From positions 328,372 to 392,371 of the forward strand of contig DAOQVR010000002.1 of assembly GCA_035341665.1 (NCBI GenBank): a stretch of DNA of 64,000 nt, written 5' to 3'. How positions within the stretch are numbered: position 1 is the first letter of the stretch; every line of letters starts with the position of its first letter. Below are positions 37,701-45,144 of the stretch, in pieces. The notes under the pieces were generated by a model. It ran no database searches. It worked only from the letters and a program-made list of their open reading frames with translations, and was not told where the DNA came from. The stretch comes from DAOQVR01 sp035341665 (GTDB lineage: Bacteria; Chloroflexota; Anaerolineae; JAAYZQ01). Both the position numbers and the translations under genes were made by a program.

Positions 37701-37963
37701 GCCCCGGGGCGCGGCCGGACAGCCTGCGGCGACGACCAGCGGCCGCCTGACTGCCTGCTGAAGGCGATTTCGACGTCCGTCCCGGTTTCGACCTCCCAGG
37801 CAGCCCAGCCCTGCCCGGCGCGGACTTGGACGGCCGTCAGAGCCCGTGCCTCCACGGCGACCGGAAGCCCAGCGGCCGCGCGGGCAGGCAGCGCGACCGC
37901 CGGCAGCAGGGCGCTCGCGCACCAGGCAGCCACCAGGACAAGCGCCGGGAAACGGCTTCTCAT
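34760..37963 (-). CDS. Large secreted multi-domain GDSL/SGNH esterase
   Basis: 1067 residues. Signal peptide about 1-30. Beta-propeller-like repeats at about 40-420 (PWLAWVSTDRS, LWLAWVGFDGVDDEIYAS, PWLVWTGHQSGVDDEIYAS, PWVAWKG) resemble BNR/sialidase-type blades. An SGNH hydrolase follows at about 428-610 with Ser437 in FGDSITRGEYGG, Asn502 in EGTND and Asp587-His590 in YDYLHP. Two fibronectin-III-like domains (about 625-815) and a C-terminal carbohydrate-binding-like beta domain (NGGFETGGWGDWQPGG) complete it, with an LLLPLVLRA motif near the end. It probably deacylates an exported polysaccharide. ATGA overlaps link it to both neighbours. Confidence 0.85.
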   Translation of the reverse strand: MRSRFPALVLVAAWCASALLPAVALPARAAAGLPVAVEARALTAVQVRAGQGWAAWEVETGTDVEIAFSRQSGGRWSSPQAVRPRPGAWDRSPSLSVASGGVPWLAWVSTDRSAPDTTRLYVTRWTGLRWAAPEAVPLGDSLSAAAPALAAGPDGTLWLAWVGFDGVDDEIYASSRTDQGWSTPERVGDDDVDPALYDCQPQLAVGQDGRPWLVWTGHQSGVDDEIYASRRSPAGWSPEQMVSVDDEALDVEPTLALDAQGRPWVAWKGRVSDGATSHRRILLSRWEAGAAAWTAEEVVSSPPEWEVEEGHAALTPGRSGRLSLVWKAEAGSASTLAWLEVETRRPLGATSDAHKGPHHEGMGGAPQEWAILPGEEPVLVWLEPGTARSEAFGDWAPRSVPLRDTAGSLEAWVDMQRDEPHILTDPIPNRYLAFGDSITRGEYGGFTPYPALLEAMLDSMVGPSEVINSGVNGEKTIGGLFRIGNELGLYRPQYVLIMEGTNDVTHNIPPSEVQENLMVMVDIARNSISGIKIMFATLIPRKDGLNPRTQAMNEQGVAPAAAGKHVPLCDQWTAFYSDPNWRQLYYDYLHPNQEGLQRLAETFYACITEYWPAPPDTVPPVAGMDPLPSPVECATAIQVSWWGSDPEPGTGVASFDVQLQVDAGGWTDWLLETTQTEASYSDPDNGHVYSFRVRARDVAGNVGDYSAPASVQVQDTHPPESVSVAELPAAQQAPFAVVWGGTDACSGPVVFDVEYRAGAQGDWITWLSETPGTSALFDPADPQYGESYSFRVRARDQVGLWSDWSPPVSTLLALLVLRGDVLTVRHEPVIWAEVSAAGSLAVQHLPRGGFVAYLEGPGDYDLEASREGFGVLPAMHLVSVNSDVAGLELVLPPADDAVQNGGFETGGWGDWQPGGTVSPTLVSEAHTGEWAARLGGGDGASSLVQTLSLPGSVGRATLSLLARPEGEPGGFGALEVVLASAGLPPITATIPFAEEGWQHAWLAAEAVVGREVTLTLSVADGPPIRLDEVSLGSSSFGGAHLLLPLVLRAEGSERSGPEGERWLRSKR

Positions 37964-39468
37964 GCTGATCCTCCAGCCTCATCGCCGCGAGGCTCGTCAG
38001 AGGCCTGGCGGTTCTCCCGGCCGGCCGAGCGGAAGAAGCGCAGCCGGGCGCGAACCGATTTGGCCCCCCGCGCCAGGCGTTTCAGGTCTGCCAGCCGGCG
38101 GATCTTGAGCGCTTCGCCCACAATGTAGCGGGGGCGGTAGTAGTACTCCCGGTAGGCCCGGATGCGCGCCGCCTCCAGCTCCGCTGCAGACAACATAGGG
38201 GTCTCGATCAGAGAGGACTCGGCCGTATAGTCCGCCCAGGTCTCGCTGGTCAGCCAGCCGTTGGCTTTGCACTCCTGGTAGAGGGCCGTGCCGGGGTGGG
38301 GAATCGCGACGGCGAATTGCGTGCTGGACGCGTTCAGCTCCTTGGCAAAGTCGATGGTCTGGCGGATCGTCTCCTGGGTCTCGCCGGGGATGCCGAACAA
38401 GAAAAAGGCCTGGGTTTTGATGCCCACCTCGCGGGTCAGCGCGAAGGCCGAGCGCGCCTTCTCCAGGGTGATGCCCTTTTTCATCTTCTTGAGAAGCTCA
38501 GGAGAACCCGACTCGACGCCGAAGAGGATGTAGCCGCAGTTGGCGGCCTTCATCGCCTCGAGCATCTCGCGATCCACCGTGTCCACACGGCACTGGGCGA
38601 TCCACTCCACCTCACGGTGGAGTCCGCGCTCCCTGATGAGGCGGCAGATCTCCAGCACTCGCTGGCGGTCTACGGTAAAGGTGTCGTCGTCGAAGTAGAT
38701 CTCGTCGTGACCATAGGTGCGCACCGCTTCTTCGATCTCGTTCACCACGTTTGCGGCGCTGCGGGCGCGGAACTGGTGGCCGTAGAGCGTGTCGGGCCAC
38801 AGGCAAAAGGTGCAGCGGTAGGGGCATCCACGCGAGCTGACCATGGCGGTCGGCCGGCCGCCGCTGTAAATGCCTGCACGGTAGCCCTCGCCCTTGACGA
38901 TGTGCCGGGCAGGGAAGGGCATCTCGTCCAGCGGCTCAAAGAGGGGACGGTCGGAATTCCGGTGGACGCTGCCGTCGGCGCCGCGGTAGGTGAGCCCGAG
39001 CACCGTGTCAAGGCCGGCGCCGGCTTCCAGCGCGCGGGCCAGTCCGGCGGCCGTGTACTCGAACTCGCCCCGGATCACGGCGTCCACGGCGGGGCTCTGT
39101 GCGACGATGTCCCGGTCGAAGTAGGTGACGTGTGAGCCCAGCAACGCGACCGAGGCGCCCGGCGACAGCCGCTTGATAGCCGCGGCCGTCTCGAGATCAA
39201 AGTCGATGCTGGGCGTGGAGGTCTCGAGCACCACCAGGCGCGGCCCAAACTCCTGCACCCGCCGGGCAAAGCCCTCAATGTCCAACTCGTCCATGATGGC
39301 GTCGATGAAGCCCACCTCAAAGCCGGCCTGCTCAATCACGGCGGCAGTGTACGACAGGTAGATGGGATACTCGATGTATTTGTCGCTCCTCTTGTGCGGC
39401 CAGCGCACATCGGACCGCGCGCCATAGCCCGGCCCGGGCCAGGGTGGGTTGGCTACAAGCACCTTCAT
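37960..39468 (-). CDS. B12-binding radical SAM protein
   Basis: 502 residues from the ATG at 39468, supported by GGAGGAAGCC upstream and an ATGA overlap with the preceding gene. The N-terminal cobalamin-binding-like domain starts KVLVANPPWPGPG. The radical SAM core follows with Cys215-x3-Cys219-x2-Cys222 (SSRGCPYRCTFC) and the family phrases EIYFDDDTFT, YILFGVESGSPELLKKMKKG and FFLFGIPGET. The Lys/Arg-rich C-terminus ends near 500. Members of this class methylate or rearrange unactivated carbons of lipids, hopanoids or sugars. In this operon a modification of the glycan or its lipid carrier is likely, but the substrate is not readable. Confidence 0.88.
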   Translation of the reverse strand: MKVLVANPPWPGPGYGARSDVRWPHKRSDKYIEYPIYLSYTAAVIEQAGFEVGFIDAIMDELDIEGFARRVQEFGPRLVVLETSTPSIDFDLETAAAIKRLSPGASVALLGSHVTYFDRDIVAQSPAVDAVIRGEFEYTAAGLARALEAGAGLDTVLGLTYRGADGSVHRNSDRPLFEPLDEMPFPARHIVKGEGYRAGIYSGGRPTAMVSSRGCPYRCTFCLWPDTLYGHQFRARSAANVVNEIEEAVRTYGHDEIYFDDDTFTVDRQRVLEICRLIRERGLHREVEWIAQCRVDTVDREMLEAMKAANCGYILFGVESGSPELLKKMKKGITLEKARSAFALTREVGIKTQAFFLFGIPGETQETIRQTIDFAKELNASSTQFAVAIPHPGTALYQECKANGWLTSETWADYTAESSLIETPMLSAAELEAARIRAYREYYYRPRYIVGEALKIRRLADLKRLARGAKSVRARLRFFRSAGRENRQASDEPRGDEAGGSA

Positions 39469-40682
39469 TGGCTTCCTCCAGGCGGTATCTTGGAGAGGTA
39501 CTGCTCGCACAGCCGCGCGATTTCGCCCGTCAGGGCGCGCCACTCGAACTGCTCGGCCACACGCTGCCGGCCCACCCGGCCCATCTCACGGCGGCGCTCA
39601 TCATCCGACAGGAGAACACTCACCTTGCCCGCGAAATCGGCCGCGTCGCCGGGCGCGTAGAAGAGGCTGGCGGCTTCGTCGCCCACTACCTCCTGCAAGG
39701 CGGGCAGCCGGGGCAGGATGGCCGGGATGCCGCACGCCCAGTACTCGAATTCTTTCAGGGTCACCCGCCCGCGGGCCGAGAGCACGTCGGGCAAGATGAC
39801 CAGCCCGAGGTCACTGGCAGAGATGAAGCGCGCCACGTCGGCCTGCCTCACCCAACCGGAAAAGAAGAACCGATCGGTCAGGCCCGCTGCCTCGACCCGT
39901 GCCTTCAGGCCGGGCACCGCGGTGCCGTCGCCCACCATCCAGATGCGGGTATTGGGGTGGTGGTCCAGGATCAGCGGCGCAGCATCCACCAGCAGCTCCG
40001 GGCCGTCCTGCGGGTCGATGACCCCGTGAAAGATCAGCACATGGTCCGCACCCGGCGCGTGGGCGGTCCGAAGGCCGGCACCCTCCTGCGGGTAAAAGAC
40101 GCGGGTGTCTACGCCATCGTGGACAATGTCCAGGCGGTCGGGCCGCGCACTGTAGGACCGGACGAGAATGTCGCGCATCGCCTGGCTGATGGTGATGATC
40201 CGGTCGGAGCGGCGTACCGCGGTGCGCTCCATCCAGCGACCCGCAGCTGCGGCAAGCCGCAGCCAGCCGCCCCGGTAATCGTCCAGGTACTCGAACAACA
40301 GATCGGTCAGATCCAGCACGGTCGTCGTGCGCGGAAGGAAGAGCTTGCCCAGCAGCGCGGCAAACCCAGCCGACGTATTGTGGGTCAGGACCAGGTCCGG
40401 CCGGAGTCGCCAGATGGCAGCAGCCACCCGCAGGATGTTGAGCGGCATGGTCACGGCGTACTTGCGCATCTTGGCCGGGTCCATGCGGCTCACCCCGCGC
40501 AGGGGCAGGACACCGGAGGCGCCCAGCTCGCGCATGGCCTGGGCCTCGTCGACGCCGAAATTCGCCGCCACGTACACCTGGTGCCCCCGCTCGACCAGGG
40601 AACGCACGATGCTCGATGTGCGCGGCGTGCCCCCGCCACTGATGGGCACCAACTGCTCAAAGATGACGACGAGTGCTTTCAA
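39465..40682 (-). CDS. GT4 family glycosyltransferase
   Basis: 405 residues from a TTG at 40682 with AAGGAG eight bases upstream; a longer frame reaching 41780 is only a shadow of the upstream gene. GT-B fold: VVIFEQLVPISGGGTPR at the N-terminus, and in the second domain VLIFHGVIDPQDGPELLVDA, VGDGTAVPGLK, FFFSGWVRQADVARFI and TLKEFEYWACGIPAIL, the GT4 donor-binding E-x-x-x-x-x-x-E-like region. It transfers a sugar from a nucleotide donor at the cytoplasmic face. Its stop overlaps the radical SAM start. Confidence 0.88.
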   Translation of the reverse strand: MKALVVIFEQLVPISGGGTPRTSSIVRSLVERGHQVYVAANFGVDEAQAMRELGASGVLPLRGVSRMDPAKMRKYAVTMPLNILRVAAAIWRLRPDLVLTHNTSAGFAALLGKLFLPRTTTVLDLTDLLFEYLDDYRGGWLRLAAAAGRWMERTAVRRSDRIITISQAMRDILVRSYSARPDRLDIVHDGVDTRVFYPQEGAGLRTAHAPGADHVLIFHGVIDPQDGPELLVDAAPLILDHHPNTRIWMVGDGTAVPGLKARVEAAGLTDRFFFSGWVRQADVARFISASDLGLVILPDVLSARGRVTLKEFEYWACGIPAILPRLPALQEVVGDEAASLFYAPGDAADFAGKVSVLLSDDERRREMGRVGRQRVAEQFEWRALTGEIARLCEQYLSKIPPGGSQ

Positions 40683-40693
40683 ACGTCTGCTCC

Positions 40694-41899
40694 TTACCCG
40701 TTCTTCTGGGATGGCTGGCCGGCACACAACTCCTCGTGCACCTGCTGCATCTTGGAGACTTGGGCATGCCAGCTGTATTGGTCGAGCACCCTTTGGCGCG
40801 CGGCAGTGCGCAGCGTTTCTCTGAGGCCGGCATCGTCCAGCAGCCGGAGGGTCCTCTCCACGAACGCCTCGTCCACCGCATCGGTCAGCAATATCTCCCG
40901 CCCGTCCGCAAAGCCCAACCCCTCCGCCCCAATCCGGGTGGAGAGTATCGGCCGCGCATTCGCGGCCGCTTCGAGGATCTTGAGCCGCGTGCCGGAGCCG
41001 GCATCGAGCGGCACCAGCACGACGTCCGAGGCCGAGAGGTAGTCGCTCAGGTTGGGCCGGCTGCCCGGCCTGGCGTCCACAAATCCGGTGAAGAGGAGGC
41101 CGTCGCGCGCATAGCGGGCGACCGCCTCCTGCCCCTGGCCGATGATGGCAAAGCGTGCAGCCGGGTAGCGCTTCCACACGGCCGGCGCGATCTGGTCCGC
41201 GATGTAGCCGACGGCCCGTACGTTGGGCACGTAGTCGAGCTTGCCGACAAAGGTGAGCAGGAGGGCGCCTGGCTCCACCCCAAGCTTGGCCCGCGCCGCC
41301 GCGGCGCCATCGGGGCGGTAGTCGAACAGCTCCGGGTCCACGCCGTGGGGGATGATCGTCATTGCGGCGGGGTCCAGGCCGTACAGCTCCGCCATGAGGT
41401 CGCGGTCTACCTCGGAGAGCGCCACCACGCGGTCCGCAGACCGGCAGGCCCAGGCCTCCAGCCAGCGCACCAGGCGGAGAAGTGGGCTCTTCTGGCCAAA
41501 GCGGACGAACTTCTGGTACTCGACGTTCTCCTGCATGAGGACCACGGGGCGGTGCCAACGGCGCCGCAGCCAGAGCGCAGCGGGCGCAGTCCACAGCAGC
41601 TCGGCCTGGATTACATCGGGCTGGAACTCGCTCATCACGCGGGCGGCCAACCGGTAGTAGCCTGGGTTGAAGGCCAGCCCCTTGTAGCCAAGCCGGTCGA
41701 TCGGCCCTGGTGGGAGGTGCTCGATGCGCAGATTCGGGCCCGCCAGGTCCACCGTGCCGTGCTGGCTGTACAGGTAGCACAGCACTGCCGCCACCCGGCT
41801 TCCCTGCGACAGGAATTGCAGGGTGTGGTAGATCGCCGTGCTGCTGCCGTGGACGGGTGGAAACACGTCACACGGCGATAGGACCAGGACTTTGCGCAT
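40694..41899 (-). CDS. GT4 family glycosyltransferase
   Basis: 401 residues from the ATG at 41899, 8 bp after the GT2 stop. The N-terminal domain opens RKVLVLSPCDVFPPVHGSS. The C-terminal donor domain has LLLTFVGKLDYVPNVRAVGY, FTGFVDARP and VLVPLDAGSGTRLKILEAAA, typical of GT4 enzymes (GSGTRLKxLEA motif). It resembles sugar transferases with a PEP-CTERM/EpsF-like layout. It probably elongates the lipid-linked glycan; donor and linkage are unknown. Confidence 0.88.
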   Translation of the reverse strand: MRKVLVLSPCDVFPPVHGSSTAIYHTLQFLSQGSRVAAVLCYLYSQHGTVDLAGPNLRIEHLPPGPIDRLGYKGLAFNPGYYRLAARVMSEFQPDVIQAELLWTAPAALWLRRRWHRPVVLMQENVEYQKFVRFGQKSPLLRLVRWLEAWACRSADRVVALSEVDRDLMAELYGLDPAAMTIIPHGVDPELFDYRPDGAAAARAKLGVEPGALLLTFVGKLDYVPNVRAVGYIADQIAPAVWKRYPAARFAIIGQGQEAVARYARDGLLFTGFVDARPGSRPNLSDYLSASDVVLVPLDAGSGTRLKILEAAANARPILSTRIGAEGLGFADGREILLTDAVDEAFVERTLRLLDDAGLRETLRTAARQRVLDQYSWHAQVSKMQQVHEELCAGQPSQKNG

Positions 41900-41906
41900 G
41901 TCCGCC

Positions 41907-42881
41907 CTAGCCGGCAGGGCCTGCTCCGGTAGAGTCGTGCCGATCCCACACCTGGCGGATCGAGTACTCATCCTCGGGCCGGAAGTTCAGGTTGCGCACC
42001 ATCTCCCCCAGCAGGCCCAGGCTGATCAGCTGTACCCCCACTACCAGCGCCGTCGTGCCGAAGAAGAGGAGAGGCCTCCAGCCGATCCCCTCACCGAGGA
42101 ACTTGAGCACCACCAGGTAGAGCATTATCAGCGCCCCAGCGGCAGTCAGGAGTGTCCCGGCACTGCCAAAGAGGCGCATCGGCTGCTTCAGGTACTTGGT
42201 GAGGAAGAGCACGCTGGCAAAATCGAGGAACCCGCGGCCGAGCCTGGAGAAGCCGTACTTGGACCGCCCAAACTGGCGCGAATGGTGGGTCACCGGCGTC
42301 TCGGTGACACGGTACCCTTTCCAGTGCGCCAGCACGGGGATGTAGCGGTGCAGCTCCCCGTAGAGCGTGAGGTCACGCACAACCTCGCGGCGGTAGACCT
42401 TGAACCCGCAGTTGAGGTCATGCAGGTGGACGCCCGTCAGAGTACGGACCATCCTGTTGGCGAACCAGGAGGGCAACCGTTTGTCCAGCTTGTCCTGGCG
42501 GATGGCCCGCCAACCCACCACGAGGTCGGCCCCCTGGTCCAGGCAGGCCAACATGGCCGGTAGCTCGGCGGGATCATCCTGCAAGTCGGCGTCCAGGGTG
42601 ACGACCACCTCACCCCGGACGCGGGCAAAGGCGGCGTTGAGGGCGGCCGTCTTGCCGAAGTTACGGCGGAACTGGATGACGCGGACGCGGGCCGGGTCGC
42701 GCTCGTAGAGCGACCGCAGTACCGCAAGGGAACCATCGGCGCTGCCGTCGTCCACGAAGAGAATCTCGGCCTCACCCGGCAGAGAGGCCAAGGAATCCAC
42801 GACGGCCGCGTAGAGCGGCTCAAGGCTTTCTTCCTCGTTGAGAACGGGCACCACTATCGAGAAACGGACCCCATCCGGCAT
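41907..42881 (-). CDS. GT2 polyprenyl-phosphate glycosyltransferase (DPM1/GtrB-like)
   Basis: 324 residues, the same length and plan as the paralogue at 20182-21156: VVPVLNEEESLEPLY, LFVDDGSADGS, VTLDADLQDDP, HDLNCGFKVYRREV and RQFGRSKYGFSR, then two C-terminal helices. It would load a sugar on polyprenyl phosphate for the GT-C enzyme later in the operon. It is the first gene of a nine-gene operon (42881 down to 29544). Confidence 0.92.
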   Translation of the reverse strand: MPDGVRFSIVVPVLNEEESLEPLYAAVVDSLASLPGEAEILFVDDGSADGSLAVLRSLYERDPARVRVIQFRRNFGKTAALNAAFARVRGEVVVTLDADLQDDPAELPAMLACLDQGADLVVGWRAIRQDKLDKRLPSWFANRMVRTLTGVHLHDLNCGFKVYRREVVRDLTLYGELHRYIPVLAHWKGYRVTETPVTHHSRQFGRSKYGFSRLGRGFLDFASVLFLTKYLKQPMRLFGSAGTLLTAAGALIMLYLVVLKFLGEGIGWRPLLFFGTTALVVGVQLISLGLLGEMVRNLNFRPEDEYSIRQVWDRHDSTGAGPAG

Positions 42882-42930
42882 GGCTCATCCCCCAGGTGGA
42901 TCTTGGCGGTCGGCCCGACACGCGCAGGTT

Positions 42931-42959
42931 ACGATATCACAAGAGGCGGTCCCTGTCTA
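42931..42959 (-). promoter_or_regulatory. Promoter of the nine-gene glycan operon
   Basis: TAGACA (42959-42954), 17 bp, TATCGT (42936-42931) on the minus strand, about 50 bp upstream of the GT2 start. Confidence 0.6.
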
Positions 42960-42967
42960 GACTGGGA

Positions 42968-43011
42968 CTGGTACGAGCCAGGCGGCAGCCTGATCCGGCC
43001 GGGTGTACCAG
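42968..43011 (-). terminator. Candidate terminator or structured leader in the 247-bp intergenic region
   Basis: CTGGTAC / GTACCAG arms (7 bp) with a 30-base G/C-rich loop that can pair further. It lies between the stop of the GT-C gene at 43129 and the next promoter. I see no gene in 42882-43128. Confidence 0.35.
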
Positions 43012-43128
43012 GTGCCCCGGCCTGCCTCGCCTCCATGGTTGGGCAAAGGCCTCATCCGTCCCCCTTCAGGCCGCCGGCTGCCCAGCATCGATCGCCGAAG
43101 GCCCCTGACCGACGCGACCTGCGCCGAG

Positions 43129-45144
43129 CTACGGAGCGCCAAAAAGCGGAAGCGCCGGGGGGCGGAAGACGACGAGCCGGCCCGAGTCAAAGTCGACGTG
43201 CGCGAGGTATGTCGTGTCGTCCACCAGGAATTCGGTGAGGAGGGGGCGTGTCTGGCTGTCCACCAGGCGGTAGCGCATGTACCAGATGCGCGGCCGGCCG
43301 GCGGCGGCTTCGTTGAGCCGCTGCGCCATTGTCTCGGCCGTCATCGTGCCGTCCAGGACCAGCACCTGTTGCGGGCCGGAGTAGTGGCGGCCCAGCTGGG
43401 CATCCACATCCAGCAGCACCAAGTCCTCGGGGCCGGCATGTGCCTGGATGTAGTCCAGCTCAGCCTCATACGAGACGTTACGGTAGACCCAAGCATAACC
43501 GACACCGCGCAGCCGGGCCGTAAACAGCGGCTCCGCCACGCCATAGAAGCGCTCCGTGCGCAGCGACCGGAACTGGGCATCGCCCAGGTAGACGACGACG
43601 TAGTCGGCCACTACGAGGCCATGCTCGTCAAGGAGGTAGGTCTCCCCCGAGAAACGGGGCGCCAGGCCGGCCATGGGCCAGAGCGCCACCTTGAGCCGGT
43701 CCGCGTCCGGCTTGCCGTTGAGCCAGGTGGCCACCTGGTCCAGCCCTTCCCCCCAGCCGACCGAGATCGTCCGCGCTGCAGCACGGGTGCCCCCCAGCAG
43801 CGGATTGTAGGTCGCCAGGTAGTTCGGGTGGCCGGCGAGTGTCCAGCCTATCTGCCCGATCACCGCGAGGGACAGGCCGACCTGCAGCGCCCGACGCACG
43901 CCAGTGCGCATCCCCAGCGCCTCCAGCCAGCCCACCAAGCCGGCGGCGGCCAGCAAGTCGAGGGCGACGGCCGCCGGGAGCGTGTAGCGGGCATACTTGC
44001 TGGGGCTGAGAGACAGGAGGGCCAGGAAGCCCAGGGCATAGGCGGCCAGGGCGCCCGCCGGCAGCCGGCGGGCAGGCTTCCACGCCAGGCCGGCCAGCCA
44101 GGCTGCCAACCCGGCACTGGTGAGCGCCGTCAGGGCAAAGGCCAGCACGACCGGGTAAAAGGCGGGCCCGGGGTCGCCCACAGTCTGCCCGAGGAAAAAG
44201 TTGGCCGAGTCGGGGCGGGCGTTGTACTCGGCCACGGTAGCCACCAGCTTCTCGACCGTCTGCAGCGGTGCCGCCCACAGGGCGGGCCAAAGGACAAAGA
44301 ACGTCGCGAGCGCCGCCCCACCCCACAGCAGGCCGTCCCGCACTAGCCTAAGGGCGACGCGGCGCAGCATGAGCGCCCAGGGCACGGGCACCCGTCCTCT
44401 GTCCTCCCTCATCTCGGGCGCGCCTGGACCGTTTCCTGCAGCGGCCGGCAGCCGGTTCTTCCAGGCGGCGATCAGCAACACCACCGCTGCCACAAGGACC
44501 AGGTAGAGCGCCGGAAGCTTGGCAGAGACGGCCGCCCCGGCCAGCACCCCTGCCAGCACCAAGGCTCGCGGCGAAGGCCGCCTGGCGTAGGCCAGCAGGG
44601 CCAAGAAGGCCAGCAACATAAGGCCGGCCAAGGTCGCATCCAGTGCCGCGGCGCGGGAGTGCGCCAGGAAGTAGGGATCGAAGGCCAGAAGGACGGCCCC
44701 CAGCAGCGCAACCCGGGCGCCAAAGACGCGGCGGCCCAAGGCATATGCGCCTGCCACCACGCCCGCCGAGAGCAGCGCGACTCCCCAGCGGGCCGCCGGC
44801 AGGAACTGCGCGGCCTGGCGCAGCAGGTCGGCGTCGAAGGCCAGGTAGCCCGGCCCGGCCCCTAGTGTGCTAAAGGCCTGCCAGCCGCCGGGCCGCACCA
44901 GCGCCCCGAGCAGGGCTGCCAAGCCCGACACCCAGAGAACGGGAACGCCGGGCTGGCCGATGATGAAGGTGCCGGCAAGGCGGCCCTGGAGCAGCGCCGT
45001 CCAAAACGCCACGCTGCCGTGGGTCCAGAAGAGCTCGTCCCAGGCGATGAAAGGCGCGGGGGCTACCACGCGCGGCAGGAGGGCCAGCATGAATAGCCCG
45101 CCGGTGACCAGCGCCGGCCGGACCTTCCAGCTCCTAATCCTCAT
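43129..45144 (-). CDS. GT-C family membrane glycosyltransferase without the beta-rich module
   Basis: 671 residues from the ATG at 45144 (overlap of 11 bp with the aminotransferase); an ATG at 45171 is also open. Asp36-Glu37 (PFIAWDELFWTHG) is the candidate catalytic pair and DPYFLAHSRAAALDATLAGL is the second conserved loop of GT39-like enzymes. About eleven helices are followed by a soluble C-terminal domain of about 200 residues (YVVVYLGDAQ, YGVAEPLFTARLRGVGYAWV) and then a tail (LDGTMTAETMAQRLNEAA) seen nowhere else in the window. It ends a four-gene operon with epimerase and aminotransferase, so its donor may be an amino- or deoxy-sugar. Confidence 0.78.
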   Translation of the reverse strand: MRIRSWKVRPALVTGGLFMLALLPRVVAPAPFIAWDELFWTHGSVAFWTALLQGRLAGTFIIGQPGVPVLWVSGLAALLGALVRPGGWQAFSTLGAGPGYLAFDADLLRQAAQFLPAARWGVALLSAGVVAGAYALGRRVFGARVALLGAVLLAFDPYFLAHSRAAALDATLAGLMLLAFLALLAYARRPSPRALVLAGVLAGAAVSAKLPALYLVLVAAVVLLIAAWKNRLPAAAGNGPGAPEMREDRGRVPVPWALMLRRVALRLVRDGLLWGGAALATFFVLWPALWAAPLQTVEKLVATVAEYNARPDSANFFLGQTVGDPGPAFYPVVLAFALTALTSAGLAAWLAGLAWKPARRLPAGALAAYALGFLALLSLSPSKYARYTLPAAVALDLLAAAGLVGWLEALGMRTGVRRALQVGLSLAVIGQIGWTLAGHPNYLATYNPLLGGTRAAARTISVGWGEGLDQVATWLNGKPDADRLKVALWPMAGLAPRFSGETYLLDEHGLVVADYVVVYLGDAQFRSLRTERFYGVAEPLFTARLRGVGYAWVYRNVSYEAELDYIQAHAGPEDLVLLDVDAQLGRHYSGPQQVLVLDGTMTAETMAQRLNEAAAGRPRIWYMRYRLVDSQTRPLLTEFLVDDTTYLAHVDFDSGRLVVFRPPALPLFGAP

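Noticed and set aside
40683..41780. N-terminal extension that would make the GT4 gene at 39465 a 771-residue protein
   Set aside because: The extra 366 residues are out of frame over the upstream GT4 gene and have no domain; TTG at 40682 has a good ribosome site.
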